Positions 35,301-43,588 of a DNA stretch of 49,671 bases are shown piece by piece. Under the pieces are notes generated by a model. It was not told the origin of the DNA. It did no database searches and was given only the letters and a program-made list of their open reading frames with translations. How positions within the stretch are numbered: position 1 is the first letter of the stretch; each line of letters begins with the position of its first letter. Source of the DNA: Hyphomonadaceae bacterium (GTDB taxonomy: Bacteria > Pseudomonadota > Alphaproteobacteria > Caulobacterales > Hyphomonadaceae); NCBI GenBank assembly GCA_027485145.1, contig JAIXRO010000009.1, positions 1 to 49,671 of the forward strand, read 5' to 3'. Made by a program: the position numbers and the translations under genes.

Positions 35301-35562
35301 CGGGCTGGGGCACAGGAACGGGCGCGAACGGCGATTCGACAAACTGCAACGCGAGGCGTCGTGCAAGCGGCGCGACCGTCAGGATCACCGGCAGTGCAAT
35401 CGAGAACGCGACCGCCCAGCTGCGCATCCACCGCGCAAGATAGTCCGCCGGAAACCCTACGTTTATCGCGGTGATGACGCCTGACATCAGACAGCTCATC
35501 ACGACGGCCATGATCACGCCGAACACGGGCTGGAAGACTTTTGCAGGCAGCTTTTTGGCCAT
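35284..35562 (-). CDS. DUF2798 two-helix membrane protein
   Basis: This 92-residue protein has two hydrophobic helices (about 11-34 and 48-68). Its pattern is that of DUF2798: VFGVIMAVVMSCLMSGVIT, then ARWMRSWAVAFSIALPVILTVAPLARRL. Function unknown. ATG 35562 has GGAG six bases upstream; the TTG two codons earlier is less likely. A perfect palindrome 20-37 bp upstream of the ATG suggests repressor control. Confidence 0.88.
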   Translation of the reverse strand: MAKKLPAKVFQPVFGVIMAVVMSCLMSGVITAINVGFPADYLARWMRSWAVAFSIALPVILTVAPLARRLALQFVESPFAPVPVPQPANRQA

Positions 35563-35582
35563 GGACAACTCCGGATGCCGTT

Positions 35583-35599
35583 AGTTCTAATATAGAACT
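35583..35599. promoter_or_regulatory. Perfect AGTTCTA-ata-TAGAACT operator-like palindrome
   Basis: AGTTCTA (35583-35589) and TAGAACT (35593-35599) form a perfect 7-3-7 inverted repeat in an otherwise GC-rich region, between DUF2798 (minus, ATG 35562) and thiE (plus, ATG 35675). The AT-rich centre could coincide with a -10 box. MarR/HxlR/TetR-type repressors bind such sites; no regulator gene is next to it. Confidence 0.6.
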
Positions 35600-35674
35600 C
35601 TGATCGATCCTGTCCAGCTGTGGTCAGGTGAGACGCGTTGACTTCCCCACCGGTCCGCCGCACATGCCGCCGCC

Positions 35675-36346
35675 ATGACCAACTCGCCCCCGCCCCGCCC
35701 GCGCACGCGCCTCTACCTGATCACGCCGCCCCAGGTGCACGATGTTCCGGCCTTCACGTCCGCCCTCAGCGCCGCCATCGGCGCCGGAGACATCGCCTCC
35801 CTCCAGCTTCGCCTCAAAGGCAAGGATGGCTTGATCGATGCGGACGCCACGCGGGCCGTCAGCCGGGCCGTGACCGGCCTCGCGCAGGAGGCCGGCATTG
35901 CGGTCCTGATCAACGACTCCCCGGACCTTGCGCGCGAACTCGGCGCAGACGGCGTGCATGTCGGCTGGGAGGATGTGCCGGTAAAGACCGCCCGCAGCCT
36001 GCTCGGACCCGACGCGATCATCGGCGCCACGGCCAAGAACAGCTATCACAAGGCCATGCAGGCCGGCGAAGACGGCGCCGACTATGTCGCCTTCGGGGCT
36101 TTCTATCCGACACAGACCAAAGAGCAGACCGTACCGGCGGAACTGGAACTTCTTCAGGTCTGGCAAGCGGCGATGCTGCTGCCTTGCGTGGCGATCGGGG
36201 GCATCACCACTGAGAATGCCGAGCCGCTCGTGACCGCGGGCGCCGATTTCATTGCGGTGTCGTCGGGTGTCTGGGCTCATCCGGATGGCCCGGCCGCAGC
36301 GGTCAAAGCCTTCAACGCGCTGCTTGACCGTCTGACGCCTCATTAA
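35675..36346 (+). CDS. thiE: Thiamine phosphate synthase-like protein
   Basis: ThiE couples hydroxymethylpyrimidine diphosphate and thiazole phosphate to thiamine phosphate. The 223-residue TIM-barrel sequence shows TRLYLITPPQ at the first strand, SLQLRLKGKDG, VLINDSPDLARELGADGVHVG, IIGATAKN and DYVAFGAFYPTQTK. It ends with the phosphate-binding AIGGIT and FIAVSSGVW. The usual HLGQ-type motif reads HVGWED, a divergence seen in alphaproteobacterial homologues, so substrate details may vary. No TPP riboswitch precedes it. The position after gap-pgk-fba fits the conserved alphaproteobacterial order. Confidence 0.87.
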   Translation: MTNSPPPRPRTRLYLITPPQVHDVPAFTSALSAAIGAGDIASLQLRLKGKDGLIDADATRAVSRAVTGLAQEAGIAVLINDSPDLARELGADGVHVGWEDVPVKTARSLLGPDAIIGATAKNSYHKAMQAGEDGADYVAFGAFYPTQTKEQTVPAELELLQVWQAAMLLPCVAIGGITTENAEPLVTAGADFIAVSSGVWAHPDGPAAAVKAFNALLDRLTPH

Positions 36347-36426
36347 CGCTTCGCGCCTTGACCCTGCGGGCACAAGGGATTACGCCCCCGCCTCCCGCTC
36401 CAAAAAGCGCGCAAGAGCTATTTCTC

Positions 36427-37251
36427 ATGTCGAAACCCTCCCCCGTTGGCGCTGTCATGATCGCCGCTGCGCGCGCCGCTGGGCGCAGCCTTGCGCGTGA
36501 CTTCGGCGAAGTCGAAAACCTGCAGGTCTCCAAGAAGGGCCCGGCCGATTTCGTCTCGAACGCCGACCTGCGGGCCGAGGAGACGATCTACGCCCACCTG
36601 ATGAAGGCCCGCCCCGGCTATGGCTTCGTCATGGAAGAGCGCGGCATCGTCGAAGGCACCGACAAGTCCAACCGCTTCATCGTCGATCCGCTCGACGGCA
36701 CGCTGAACTTCCTGCACGGCCAGCCGCATTATGCGGTCTCGATCGGCCTTGAGCGGGATGGCAAGCTGCTGGCCGGCGTCGTGTTCGACGTCGCCAAGAA
36801 CGAGATCTTCTGGGCCGAAACCGGCCGCGGCGCCTGGCTGGAGCAGCGCAAGCTGCGCGTTGCGGTCCGCAAGAAACTGTCCGAATCCGTGATTGCCACC
36901 GGCACGCCCTGGCTCGGCAAATCGGAAGACGCCCACGCCACCTTCGCCCGCGAAATGCTGGCCATGACGCCCACCTGCGCGGGCATCCGCCGATATGGCT
37001 CGGCCGCGCTCGACCTCGCCTGGGTTGCCGCCGGCCGGTTCGACGCCTTCTGGGAGCGCACGCTGCAGCCCTGGGACATCGCGGCCGGCATCGTGCTGGT
37101 GCGCGAAGCGGGCGGCGTTGTGACCGAAATCGATGGCGGCGACGTGATGAAAACCGGCTCGATCCTCGCCGGCAATGAAGACATCGTCCCGCAGGTTCAG
37201 GAACAATTGCGCCATGCGGGCGCTTTCGGACGCCAGGCCAACTTAACCTGA
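36427..37251 (+). CDS. suhB: Inositol monophosphatase family protein (SuhB-like)
   Basis: This Mg-dependent phosphatase hydrolyses myo-inositol-1-phosphate or related sugar phosphates; SuhB homologues also act in rRNA transcription antitermination. The 274-residue protein has the metal-binding residues of the family: FVMEERG (Glu about 68), D87PLDGT92 in VDPLDGTLNFLHG, and the C-terminal WDIAAGIVLVREAGG. ATG 36427 (MSKPSPVGAVMIAAARAAGRS) matches the family start better than the upstream TTG-opened frame. It follows thiE by 80 bp. A terminator overlaps its stop codon. Confidence 0.93.
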   Translation: MSKPSPVGAVMIAAARAAGRSLARDFGEVENLQVSKKGPADFVSNADLRAEETIYAHLMKARPGYGFVMEERGIVEGTDKSNRFIVDPLDGTLNFLHGQPHYAVSIGLERDGKLLAGVVFDVAKNEIFWAETGRGAWLEQRKLRVAVRKKLSESVIATGTPWLGKSEDAHATFAREMLAMTPTCAGIRRYGSAALDLAWVAAGRFDAFWERTLQPWDIAAGIVLVREAGGVVTEIDGGDVMKTGSILAGNEDIVPQVQEQLRHAGAFGRQANLT

Positions 37252-37271
37252 CGCCTCCGTCAGGATTTTTT
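37247..37271 (+). terminator. Intrinsic terminator overlapping the suhB stop codon
   Basis: CCTGACG (37247-37253) pairs with CGTCAGG (37258-37264) around a CCTC loop and is followed by ATTTTTT (37265-37271). The suhB stop TGA (37249-37251) lies inside the left arm. Translation to the stop would cover the hairpin, so termination efficiency may depend on ribosome release. Confidence 0.85.
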
Positions 37272-37305
37272 GCCAAGCGCGAAAAATCGGGTTATCAAGC
37301 CGCTC

Positions 37306-38805
37306 ATGACAAAGCTTGATACAGACGTTCTCATCATCGGCGCCGGCCTGTCCGGCATTGGCGCAGCCGTGCATCTCCAGAAGCTGAGCCCGGGAAAGAC
37401 CTACCGGATCTACGAGGCGCGCGACGCCATCGGCGGAACCTGGGACCTTTTTCGCTATCCAGGCATCCGTTCGGACTCGGACATGCACACTCTGGGTTTT
37501 GACTTCAAACCCTGGACTGAGGCGAAAGCCATCGCGGACGGCCCGTCGATCCGTAAATACGTCAACCAGACCGCCGACGAGTATGGCGTGCGCCAGCACA
37601 TCCGGTTCAACACCAAGATCATCGCCGCCAACTGGTCGAGCGCCGACCAGGCCTGGCGCGTGACCAGCGAGAATACCAAAACCGGTGAGCAGAGCGTCAC
37701 CCTCACCCGGTTCCTCTTCATGTGCGGCGGCTATTACAGGTATGATCAGGGCTACAAGCCCGACTTCCCGGGCGAGGCAAGCTTCAAGGGCCAGATCCTG
37801 CATCCGCAGCACTGGCCGGAAAACCTCGACTATACCGGCAAGAAAGTTGTCGTCATCGGGTCCGGCGCCACTGCCATGACACTGGTGCCCGCCATGACCG
37901 ACAAGGCGGCGCACGTCACCATGCTGCAACGCTCGCCCACCTACGTCGTCTCGCGTCCGGCGGTGGACGGCGCCGCGAACTTCCTGCGCAAGATCCTCCC
38001 CGGACAGTGGGCCTACAATCTCATCCGCTGGCGGAACGTCATGTTCCAGCAATTCTTCTTCCGCCAAACGCGCAAGAACCCGGAGAAGGCCCGCGAGCGC
38101 CTGCTCGGCATGGTGCGCGACGAGCTCGGCCCGGACTATGACATCGCCAAGCACTTCACCCCGGCCTACAATCCCTGGGAGCAGCGCCTCTGCCTTGTTC
38201 CGGATGCGGACCTTTTCAACGCGCTGAAATCCGGCAAGGCGAGCGTCGAGACCGACCATATCGAGCGCTTCACCGAGACGGGCATCCTGCTGAAATCCGG
38301 CAAGCAGCTGGACGCGGACATTATCGTCACCGCCACCGGCCTGAACCTCATCTTCATGAACGGCGTCAACGTCTCGATCGACGGCGCAAAGGTCGATCCC
38401 GGCAAGCTCCTGAACTACAAGGGCGTGATGCTGTCGAATGTGCCGAACCTCGCCGTGACGTTCGGCTACACCAACGCGTCCTGGACGCTGAAGGCGGACC
38501 TGACGAGCGAATACGTGTGCCGCCTCTTGAACCTGATGGACGAGAAGGGCGCGACCTCCGCGATGCCGTATCTCGCGCATTTCCCGAACGAGACCGAGCC
38601 CTTCGTCGACTTCTCGTCCGGCTATTTCCAGCGCGTGATGGACCAGTTCCCGCGCCAGCATACCGAGGCGCCCTGGAAACTGCACCAGAACTATTTCACC
38701 GACCGCAAGAACCTGCGCGAGCTGCCGATCGAAGACGGCGTGATGCAGTTCCATACGGCGGCGGCGAAAGCCGAGGGCAAGCCGGCGCTGCAGGCAGCGG
38801 AATAG
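37306..38805 (+). CDS. Flavin-dependent Baeyer-Villiger-type monooxygenase (EthA-like)
   Basis: This FAD- and NADPH-dependent class B monooxygenase inserts oxygen into ketones or oxidises sulfur. The 499-residue protein has the FAD Rossmann IIGAGLSGIG (G12-G17) and GGTWDLFRYPGIRSDSDM. The Baeyer-Villiger fingerprint is complete (F160, G162, H166, W170, P171), with the NADPH Rossmann VVVIGSGATAMT at about 181. The whole sequence tracks Mycobacterium EthA, including YNPWEQRLCLVP and TATGLNL. The physiological substrate is unknown. The start at 37306 puts the dinucleotide motif at the usual distance from the N-terminus. It begins 35 bp after the suhB terminator. Confidence 0.93.
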   Translation: MTKLDTDVLIIGAGLSGIGAAVHLQKLSPGKTYRIYEARDAIGGTWDLFRYPGIRSDSDMHTLGFDFKPWTEAKAIADGPSIRKYVNQTADEYGVRQHIRFNTKIIAANWSSADQAWRVTSENTKTGEQSVTLTRFLFMCGGYYRYDQGYKPDFPGEASFKGQILHPQHWPENLDYTGKKVVVIGSGATAMTLVPAMTDKAAHVTMLQRSPTYVVSRPAVDGAANFLRKILPGQWAYNLIRWRNVMFQQFFFRQTRKNPEKARERLLGMVRDELGPDYDIAKHFTPAYNPWEQRLCLVPDADLFNALKSGKASVETDHIERFTETGILLKSGKQLDADIIVTATGLNLIFMNGVNVSIDGAKVDPGKLLNYKGVMLSNVPNLAVTFGYTNASWTLKADLTSEYVCRLLNLMDEKGATSAMPYLAHFPNETEPFVDFSSGYFQRVMDQFPRQHTEAPWKLHQNYFTDRKNLRELPIEDGVMQFHTAAAKAEGKPALQAAE

Positions 38806-38880
38806 GCATTCTTGCGCGCGGGCTGAGGGTTCCCATCTATTGCTGACGCGGCATGGCGCCGGCTTTCGATGGAGGGACCG

Positions 38881-39042
38881 ATGTGGCTCTGGCTTTTCTG
38901 GTGGTGCGTCGATGATCATCTCGCCGAAGCGATGGCGATGCCGGGGCTCGGCAACCTTCCGATCTGGGTGCCGCTGATCCTGTCGCTCGCCTTCTCTTTC
39001 TCGCTGGACGGCGCGATCGACCGGGCCGGCAAGAAGCGCTGA
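38881..39042 (+). CDS. 53-residue membrane peptide
   Basis: This is a short gene below most length cut-offs. GGAGGG at 38871-38876 precedes ATG 38881. The product starts with an aromatic run (MWLWLFWW), has an acidic turn, then a single hydrophobic helix (LPIWVPLILSLAFSFSL) and a positively charged end (DRAGKKR), suggesting one or two membrane passes. Composition and codon use are protein-like. I do not recognise a family. It follows the monooxygenase by 75 bp and precedes a repeat pair. Confidence 0.6.
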   Translation: MWLWLFWWCVDDHLAEAMAMPGLGNLPIWVPLILSLAFSFSLDGAIDRAGKKR

Positions 39043-39091
39043 TCTCGCTTGCGAGCGGTGCACGCGGAACCTATGCACCCACCCGAAATGA

Positions 39092-39172
39092 TGTCACCCC
39101 GGCGAAAGCCGGGGCCCAGATGACACTGGCATTGTTTTGCCTGTCTGGGTCCCGGCTTTCGCCGCGATGACA
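39092..39172. repeat. Inverted pair of the GGCGAAAGCC palindromic repeat
   Basis: Arms at 39092-39120 and 39144-39172 (29 bp each) read TGTCACCCCGGCGAAAGCC and its near reverse complement, with three mismatches. Each arm contains the CCGGCGAAAGCCGG hairpin and ends in CCCAGA. The same repeat occurs at 421-558. It lies between the ends of the 53-residue gene and the ABC exporter gene, which converge here, so it may terminate or protect both transcripts. Confidence 0.85.
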
Positions 39173-39204
39173 GGAACAAAGTGGACGGAAGACTGAGAAG
39201 CCTC

Positions 39205-41037
39205 TCAACGCTCCGTGAACTGAAGTTCGGCGAGGCGGGCGTAGAGGCCGCCTTTCGCGACCAGGGTGTCGTGGTTGCCTTCCTCGACGATCCGGCCATT
39301 CTCCATGACGAGGATGCGGTCGGCGCGGCGCACGGTGGACAGGCGGTGGGCGATCACCAGCGTTGTGCGGGCCGGGGCGGCGTGCTCGATGGCGCGGCGC
39401 ACGGCGGCTTCGCTTTCGGAATCGAGGGCCGAGGTCGCCTCGTCGAGCAGCAGCACCGGCGCGTCCCGCACCAGCGCGCGGGCGAGCGCAATGCGCTGGC
39501 GCTGGCCGCCGGAGAGGCTGCGCCCCTTCTGGCCGAGCGGGGTGGCGAGGCCGTCCTTCTCGTCGAGGAAGCCCATCGCCTCGGCCATGCGCGCGGCTTG
39601 TTCGAGGATGGCATTGTCGGCGTCGTCGCGGCCGAAGCGGATATTGTCGGCCGCGGTGCCCGTGAAGAGCGCCGATTCCTGCGGCGCGTAGGCGAAGCGG
39701 CGGCGCCAGTCGCGCGGGTCAGCTTCGACCGAGGCAACGCCGTCCAGCCGGATCGAACCTGCTTGCGGATCGAACAGGCGCAGCGCCAGGCGGAACACGG
39801 TCGTCTTGCCGGCGCCGCTGGGGCCGACGAGGGCGACGAACTCGCCGGGCTTCACATCGAGCGAGAAATCCTTCAGCGCCGAGGCGTCATGTTCGCCGTA
39901 GTGGAAGGTCACATGGTCGAAGGTCAGGCGGCCCTGGCCCGCTTCCGGCATGGGCTTCGGATGCGCCGGCGCGGCGATCTCCGGCGTCTCACGCAGGACT
40001 TCGGCGGCGCGGTCGGCGGCGCCGGCGGCGCGCATGACTTCGCCGTACACTTCCGCCAGCATGCCGAGGCCCGAACCGGCATAGGCCGCATACATGACCA
40101 TCGTCGCAAGGTCGCCGAAGCTCATCTCGCCATTCGCAACGGCGCGCGCGCCGAGCCAGAGGACGCCGGTGAACCCGCCAAACAGCAGCACCGATACAAG
40201 CACGATCATCAGCGCCCGCGCGCCGGTGCGCTTCATGGCGGCGGCGAAGGTGGCCTCGATCGATCCGGAAAACACCGAAAGCTGACGCTCCTCGCGCCCA
40301 TAGGCCTGCACGAGTTCGATGGCGTCGAGTGTTTCAGCCGCTTCCGCCCCGGCATCGGCGAGACGGGACTGGGCGCGGTTTGACATGTTCCGGATGATCC
40401 GCCCGATGCCCATCACCGGCAGGATCGCCACTGGCAGCATCGCCAGCAGCGTCAACCCGAGTTGCCAGTTCACCGCGATCATCAGACCCAACGCGCCGAT
40501 CGTGGTGATCAGCGTGCGCGCCGCCAGCGAGGCCGACGAGCCGAGGAAGTTCTCGATCAGCGTCACATCCGCCGTCAGCCGCGAGACGGCCTCTCCCGAG
40601 CGCATCTTGGCGTGATAGGCGGGCGACAGGCGCAGGAGGTGTGCATAGAGATCGCGTCTCAGGTCCGCTGCAATGCGCTCACCAAAGCGCGAGACGAAGT
40701 AAAAGCGGAAGGCGCCCAGCACCCCTGCCCCGACAGCAGCGGCGAACACCCAGAGGAAGGCCTGGTCGATCAGCGCGACGAGTGCTTGCGGATCCGGCCC
40801 GGCATTGCGCCCGGCATCGGCGGCGCGCCCCAGAAGCATCGGGATGGCCAAGCTTACGGCCGCCGCCGCCAGAAGGAAAACGCCGGCCACGCTGACCGTG
40901 ATCCAGTGCCGCCGCACATACGGCCACAGCAGGGCCAATGGCTTCAGGCTGCGCCCCTTTGGACGGCTCAGCGCTTCCCCGCCCTCGGGCAAGGTGGTTC
41001 GCCGGTCATCGATGATCTGATCGCCCGAATCGGCCAT
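39205..41037 (-). CDS. MsbA-like ABC exporter (permease-ATPase half transporter)
   Basis: This homodimeric ABC exporter has 610 residues: six transmembrane helices (about 45-330) followed by the ATPase domain. The ATPase has Walker A GPSGAGKTT (about 408), a Q-loop AYAPQESALFTG, the signature LSGGQRQRIALARAL (about 505), Walker B LLLDEATSALD (about 530) and the H-loop IAHRLSTVR. A charged N-terminal extension precedes the first helix. Substrates in this group include lipids, lipid A precursors and drugs; proximity to glycan genes hints at an envelope lipid but does not prove it. It diverges from rpmE. Confidence 0.92.
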   Translation of the reverse strand: MADSGDQIIDDRRTTLPEGGEALSRPKGRSLKPLALLWPYVRRHWITVSVAGVFLLAAAAVSLAIPMLLGRAADAGRNAGPDPQALVALIDQAFLWVFAAAVGAGVLGAFRFYFVSRFGERIAADLRRDLYAHLLRLSPAYHAKMRSGEAVSRLTADVTLIENFLGSSASLAARTLITTIGALGLMIAVNWQLGLTLLAMLPVAILPVMGIGRIIRNMSNRAQSRLADAGAEAAETLDAIELVQAYGREERQLSVFSGSIEATFAAAMKRTGARALMIVLVSVLLFGGFTGVLWLGARAVANGEMSFGDLATMVMYAAYAGSGLGMLAEVYGEVMRAAGAADRAAEVLRETPEIAAPAHPKPMPEAGQGRLTFDHVTFHYGEHDASALKDFSLDVKPGEFVALVGPSGAGKTTVFRLALRLFDPQAGSIRLDGVASVEADPRDWRRRFAYAPQESALFTGTAADNIRFGRDDADNAILEQAARMAEAMGFLDEKDGLATPLGQKGRSLSGGQRQRIALARALVRDAPVLLLDEATSALDSESEAAVRRAIEHAAPARTTLVIAHRLSTVRRADRILVMENGRIVEEGNHDTLVAKGGLYARLAELQFTER

Positions 41038-41213
41038 CTGGCAGGTTTACTCCCTTTGCGGGTCCGGTTCAGCCGCCGAATCCCTGCCGGCGCCTCTTGC
41101 GGCGCCGTAGCCTTTCACTTATACGCCCGACTTCGATTTCAGGCTGAGACATGCCAGCGCACCCGGGCGCGTCAACCCGGATTGACACGAGATACGAGAA
41201 AGAGGCCAAGGCC

Positions 41214-41432
41214 ATGAAAAAAGAAGGCCATCCCGATTACCACTTCATCACGGTCGTGATGACGGACGGTACGGAATACCAGACGCGTTCGACGTACGGC
41301 AAGCCGGGCGACCGCCTCGTGCTGGACATCGACCCGAAAGTGCACCCGGCCTGGACCGGCGGCGAAGGCAAGTCGCTGGACCGCGGCGGCCGCGTCTCGC
41401 GCTTCAAGGACAAGTTCAAAGGCTTCGTGTAA
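41214..41432 (+). CDS. rpmE: 50S ribosomal protein L31, cysteine-free form
   Basis: This large-subunit protein bridges the two ribosomal subunits. The 72-residue sequence starts [19 protein letters not shown], has the [18 protein letters not shown] block typical of L31, and ends KFKGFV. All four zinc-binding cysteines of the C+ form are absent, as is usual in alphaproteobacteria. GAGG about nine bases upstream of 41214 supports this start; the frame is open 63 bp earlier without homology. A terminator follows the stop. It is a single-gene unit. Confidence 0.95.
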   Translation: MKKEGHPDYHFITVVMTDGTEYQTRSTYGKPGDRLVLDIDPKVHPAWTGGEGKSLDRGGRVSRFKDKFKGFV

Positions 41433-41470
41433 GCGGTTTTCCGCTTTCCCGTTGTGTGGCGTACGGAAAG

Positions 41471-41495
41471 CCCTGGCTCATGGCCGGGGTTTTTC
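41471..41495 (+). terminator. Intrinsic terminator after rpmE
   Basis: CCCTGGC (41471-41477) pairs with GCCGGGG (41483-41489; one T:G pair) and is followed by TTTTTC. It lies 38 bp after the rpmE stop and only 5 bp from the convergent glycosyltransferase stop, so it may work for both directions, although the minus strand lacks a good U-tract. Confidence 0.75.
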
Positions 41496-41499
41496 TGTT

Positions 41500-42303
41500 T
41501 CATCCCCTGAGCCGCAGCGCGAGGCCGATGAACGGAATGGCCAGTTCCACGATCAGCCGTTCCAGCGGCGCGCGCGCAAACTTCCGGAAATACCGCGCGA
41601 GGCTTTTGGCCTTGTGTTGCGTCACGAAGGCGGAGGGCACGTCCGACGTGGAGCCGTAGTGCAACGCCCCGGCGGCCGGCACGTAGATTACCGATCCACC
41701 GGCTTCGAGCGCGCGGCGGCAAATGTCGGCGTCCTCTACATGAATGAAATAGCCTTCATCGAAGCCGCCGAGCGTCTCGAAGTCTGTCGTGCGCATCAGG
41801 AAGAAGGCGCCCGTGATCGCGCCCACCGGGATGGGCCCCGGCGGCGGCGGCAGGTGGTGGAGCGTCCAGCGGCCCAGACCGAGCGCGCGCGCGAGGGTCA
41901 ACGTTTCGCGCCGGGCGCCGCGCTCTTCCCTGCCCTGAAGGTCGAAGATCCGCCCGCCCGCGATCGCCGGTGCGGCCGCGCCGTCCAGCGCCTCGATCAT
42001 CGGGCGAACGGCCCCGCGCTTGATCACGCAGTCGGGATTGATCACCAGCAGATACTCGCCCTGCGCCAGCCGTGCGGCCGCATTGACGCCTGCGCCAAAA
42101 CCCGGATTGGGTAAATCCAGCTTCTGCGCTTTCGGTGTCGACGCCGCAAAGCCCGAGATCCAGGCGTCCGTACCCGGAGGATTGCCATTGTTCACGATCA
42201 CGATCCCGGTGACATCCGGATCGCCCTTCAGCGCATAGAGGCATTCTACCAGCCGGGGCCCGGTATGATAGGTGACCACCAGGGCCGTGACCGTCCGCGT
42301 CAT
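41500..42303 (-). CDS. Family 2 glycosyltransferase
   Basis: This inverting GT-A-fold glycosyltransferase adds a sugar from a nucleotide donor to an envelope glycan. The 267-residue protein resembles the rhamnosyltransferase-like GT2 group. It shows VTALVVTYHTGPRLVECLYAL at the first strand, IVNNGNPPG, NPGFGAGVNAAARLA, the DXD-equivalent LLVINPDCV, and GAITGAFFLMRTTDFETLGGFDEGYF. An EDADICRR acidic motif supplies the likely catalytic base. The start overlaps the stop of the upstream O-antigen ligase gene (ATGA), so the pair is translationally coupled. Confidence 0.92.
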   Translation of the reverse strand: MTRTVTALVVTYHTGPRLVECLYALKGDPDVTGIVIVNNGNPPGTDAWISGFAASTPKAQKLDLPNPGFGAGVNAAARLAQGEYLLVINPDCVIKRGAVRPMIEALDGAAAPAIAGGRIFDLQGREERGARRETLTLARALGLGRWTLHHLPPPPGPIPVGAITGAFFLMRTTDFETLGGFDEGYFIHVEDADICRRALEAGGSVIYVPAAGALHYGSTSDVPSAFVTQHKAKSLARYFRKFARAPLERLIVELAIPFIGLALRLRG

Positions 42304-43541
42304 GTCTCGGCATCCTTCAGCGTCCGGTGCCAGAGGATGATCGCGGCTGCCGCGATGGCCACCGATGACCAGAAGCCTTCATTCCAGGCGCTGTAGGCAA
42401 AGCTGAAGATCACGGCGGTCGCGCCCGTCAGCCCGGCGACTGCATACCGGGTTTCCGGACGCATTTCCTCCGGACGCGGGAGATGGAAGCCGAGCGCCAC
42501 AAGGCTCAAGGCCGCGAGCACTGCGCCGACCATGCCCGTCTCCGCCCAGATCTGGAGCGCCATGTTGTGCGGATGCCCGGGTACGATGGGATAGTCCTTC
42601 CAGAAGTCCGGCAGCTGCGCGAGCCAGTCGGGCCGGGTCGCATAGGTCTCGCGCCATTCACCCGTTGCATGCAGGCCTTGTCCCTTGAACGGCGCTTCGG
42701 TCATCCGGCCGATCACGACTTCCCATGACCACAGCCGGGACCTGAACGAGGCCGGCAGGCTTTGCGCAATCGGCTCAAGCGCCCGGATCAGCAAGGCGAA
42801 CAGCACGGGCGCCGCCGCAATGTAACCGGCAAGGCCGCCCAGCAGCCAGCGAAACCCCGTCCGCGGCAGCGCGGCGACCAGAGCGATCGCGCCGGCTGTG
42901 CCGCCGAGGGCGATAAGCGCCGACTGAGCATCCAGCTTGACGTAAGCCACGGCCGCGCCGCCGAGCAGCAGCAGAGACAGGACAATGCCGGCAGTTTTCC
43001 AGCGAAACACCAGCATCGGAAGCAGCAGCGGCAAGGCGAGCGCCAGCGTGTTGGCACTTCGTCCGATATTCTGGGCACCCTCCTGCAGCCGTTTTGGATC
43101 TTCTCCGTATACGGCCGAAAGCAGGACAGCTGACGTGTAGGGCGACGCGATGACCCAGACCGTCTGGACCGCCAGCATCGCGACGATGATGCCGGATGCG
43201 CGGGGCGCGGGCGCCGATTGCAGCGCGGCCGCAACGACCAGGGAAGACGAGAGCGCCAGCAGCACGTTCGCGAGACTGCCGGATTCAACCGCGAATGTCC
43301 CTTCCAGCACATTGCCAGACATCAAGGCCAACTCACCCGGGGCCCAGAATTCGCTGGCCACCACCCAGCCGGTAAAGGCAAAGCCGATCAGAGCAAAAAT
43401 GGCAGGCGGCATTCGGGGGCGCGCAAGCGCGAGTGCGGCAAGCGAGGTCAGCCCGAGCAGCGGGGCAAAGCCCTGCCCGCCCAGCACCGCCATGACGGGC
43501 CAGAGCACGAAGGCGGCAGCGAGAACAGGGCCGTAGTTCAT
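42300..43541 (-). CDS. O-antigen ligase/polymerase family membrane protein
   Basis: This polytopic inner-membrane protein of about 413 residues with ten or more helices belongs to the Wzy/WaaL-like O-antigen ligase family. It has a large periplasmic loop (about 280-325: FKGQGLHATGEWRE through FWKDYPIVPGHPHNMALQIW), where the conserved HPHN motif is typical. The role is transfer or polymerisation of lipid-linked glycans. ATG 43541 and GTG 43550 are both plausible starts. It lies 47 bp downstream of thrS on the same strand and overlaps the glycosyltransferase gene by 4 bp. Confidence 0.88.
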   Translation of the reverse strand: MNYGPVLAAAFVLWPVMAVLGGQGFAPLLGLTSLAALALARPRMPPAIFALIGFAFTGWVVASEFWAPGELALMSGNVLEGTFAVESGSLANVLLALSSSLVVAAALQSAPAPRASGIIVAMLAVQTVWVIASPYTSAVLLSAVYGEDPKRLQEGAQNIGRSANTLALALPLLLPMLVFRWKTAGIVLSLLLLGGAAVAYVKLDAQSALIALGGTAGAIALVAALPRTGFRWLLGGLAGYIAAAPVLFALLIRALEPIAQSLPASFRSRLWSWEVVIGRMTEAPFKGQGLHATGEWRETYATRPDWLAQLPDFWKDYPIVPGHPHNMALQIWAETGMVGAVLAALSLVALGFHLPRPEEMRPETRYAVAGLTGATAVIFSFAYSAWNEGFWSSVAIAAAAIILWHRTLKDAET

Positions 43542-43588
43542 TGCCCCCACTTTACCCGCCGCCTTCGCGCCTTGTCACCGTATGCGTG

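Noticed and set aside
35600-35674. TPP riboswitch before thiE
   Set aside because: The conserved CUGAGA and ACCUGAUC blocks are missing and only about 75 bases are available.
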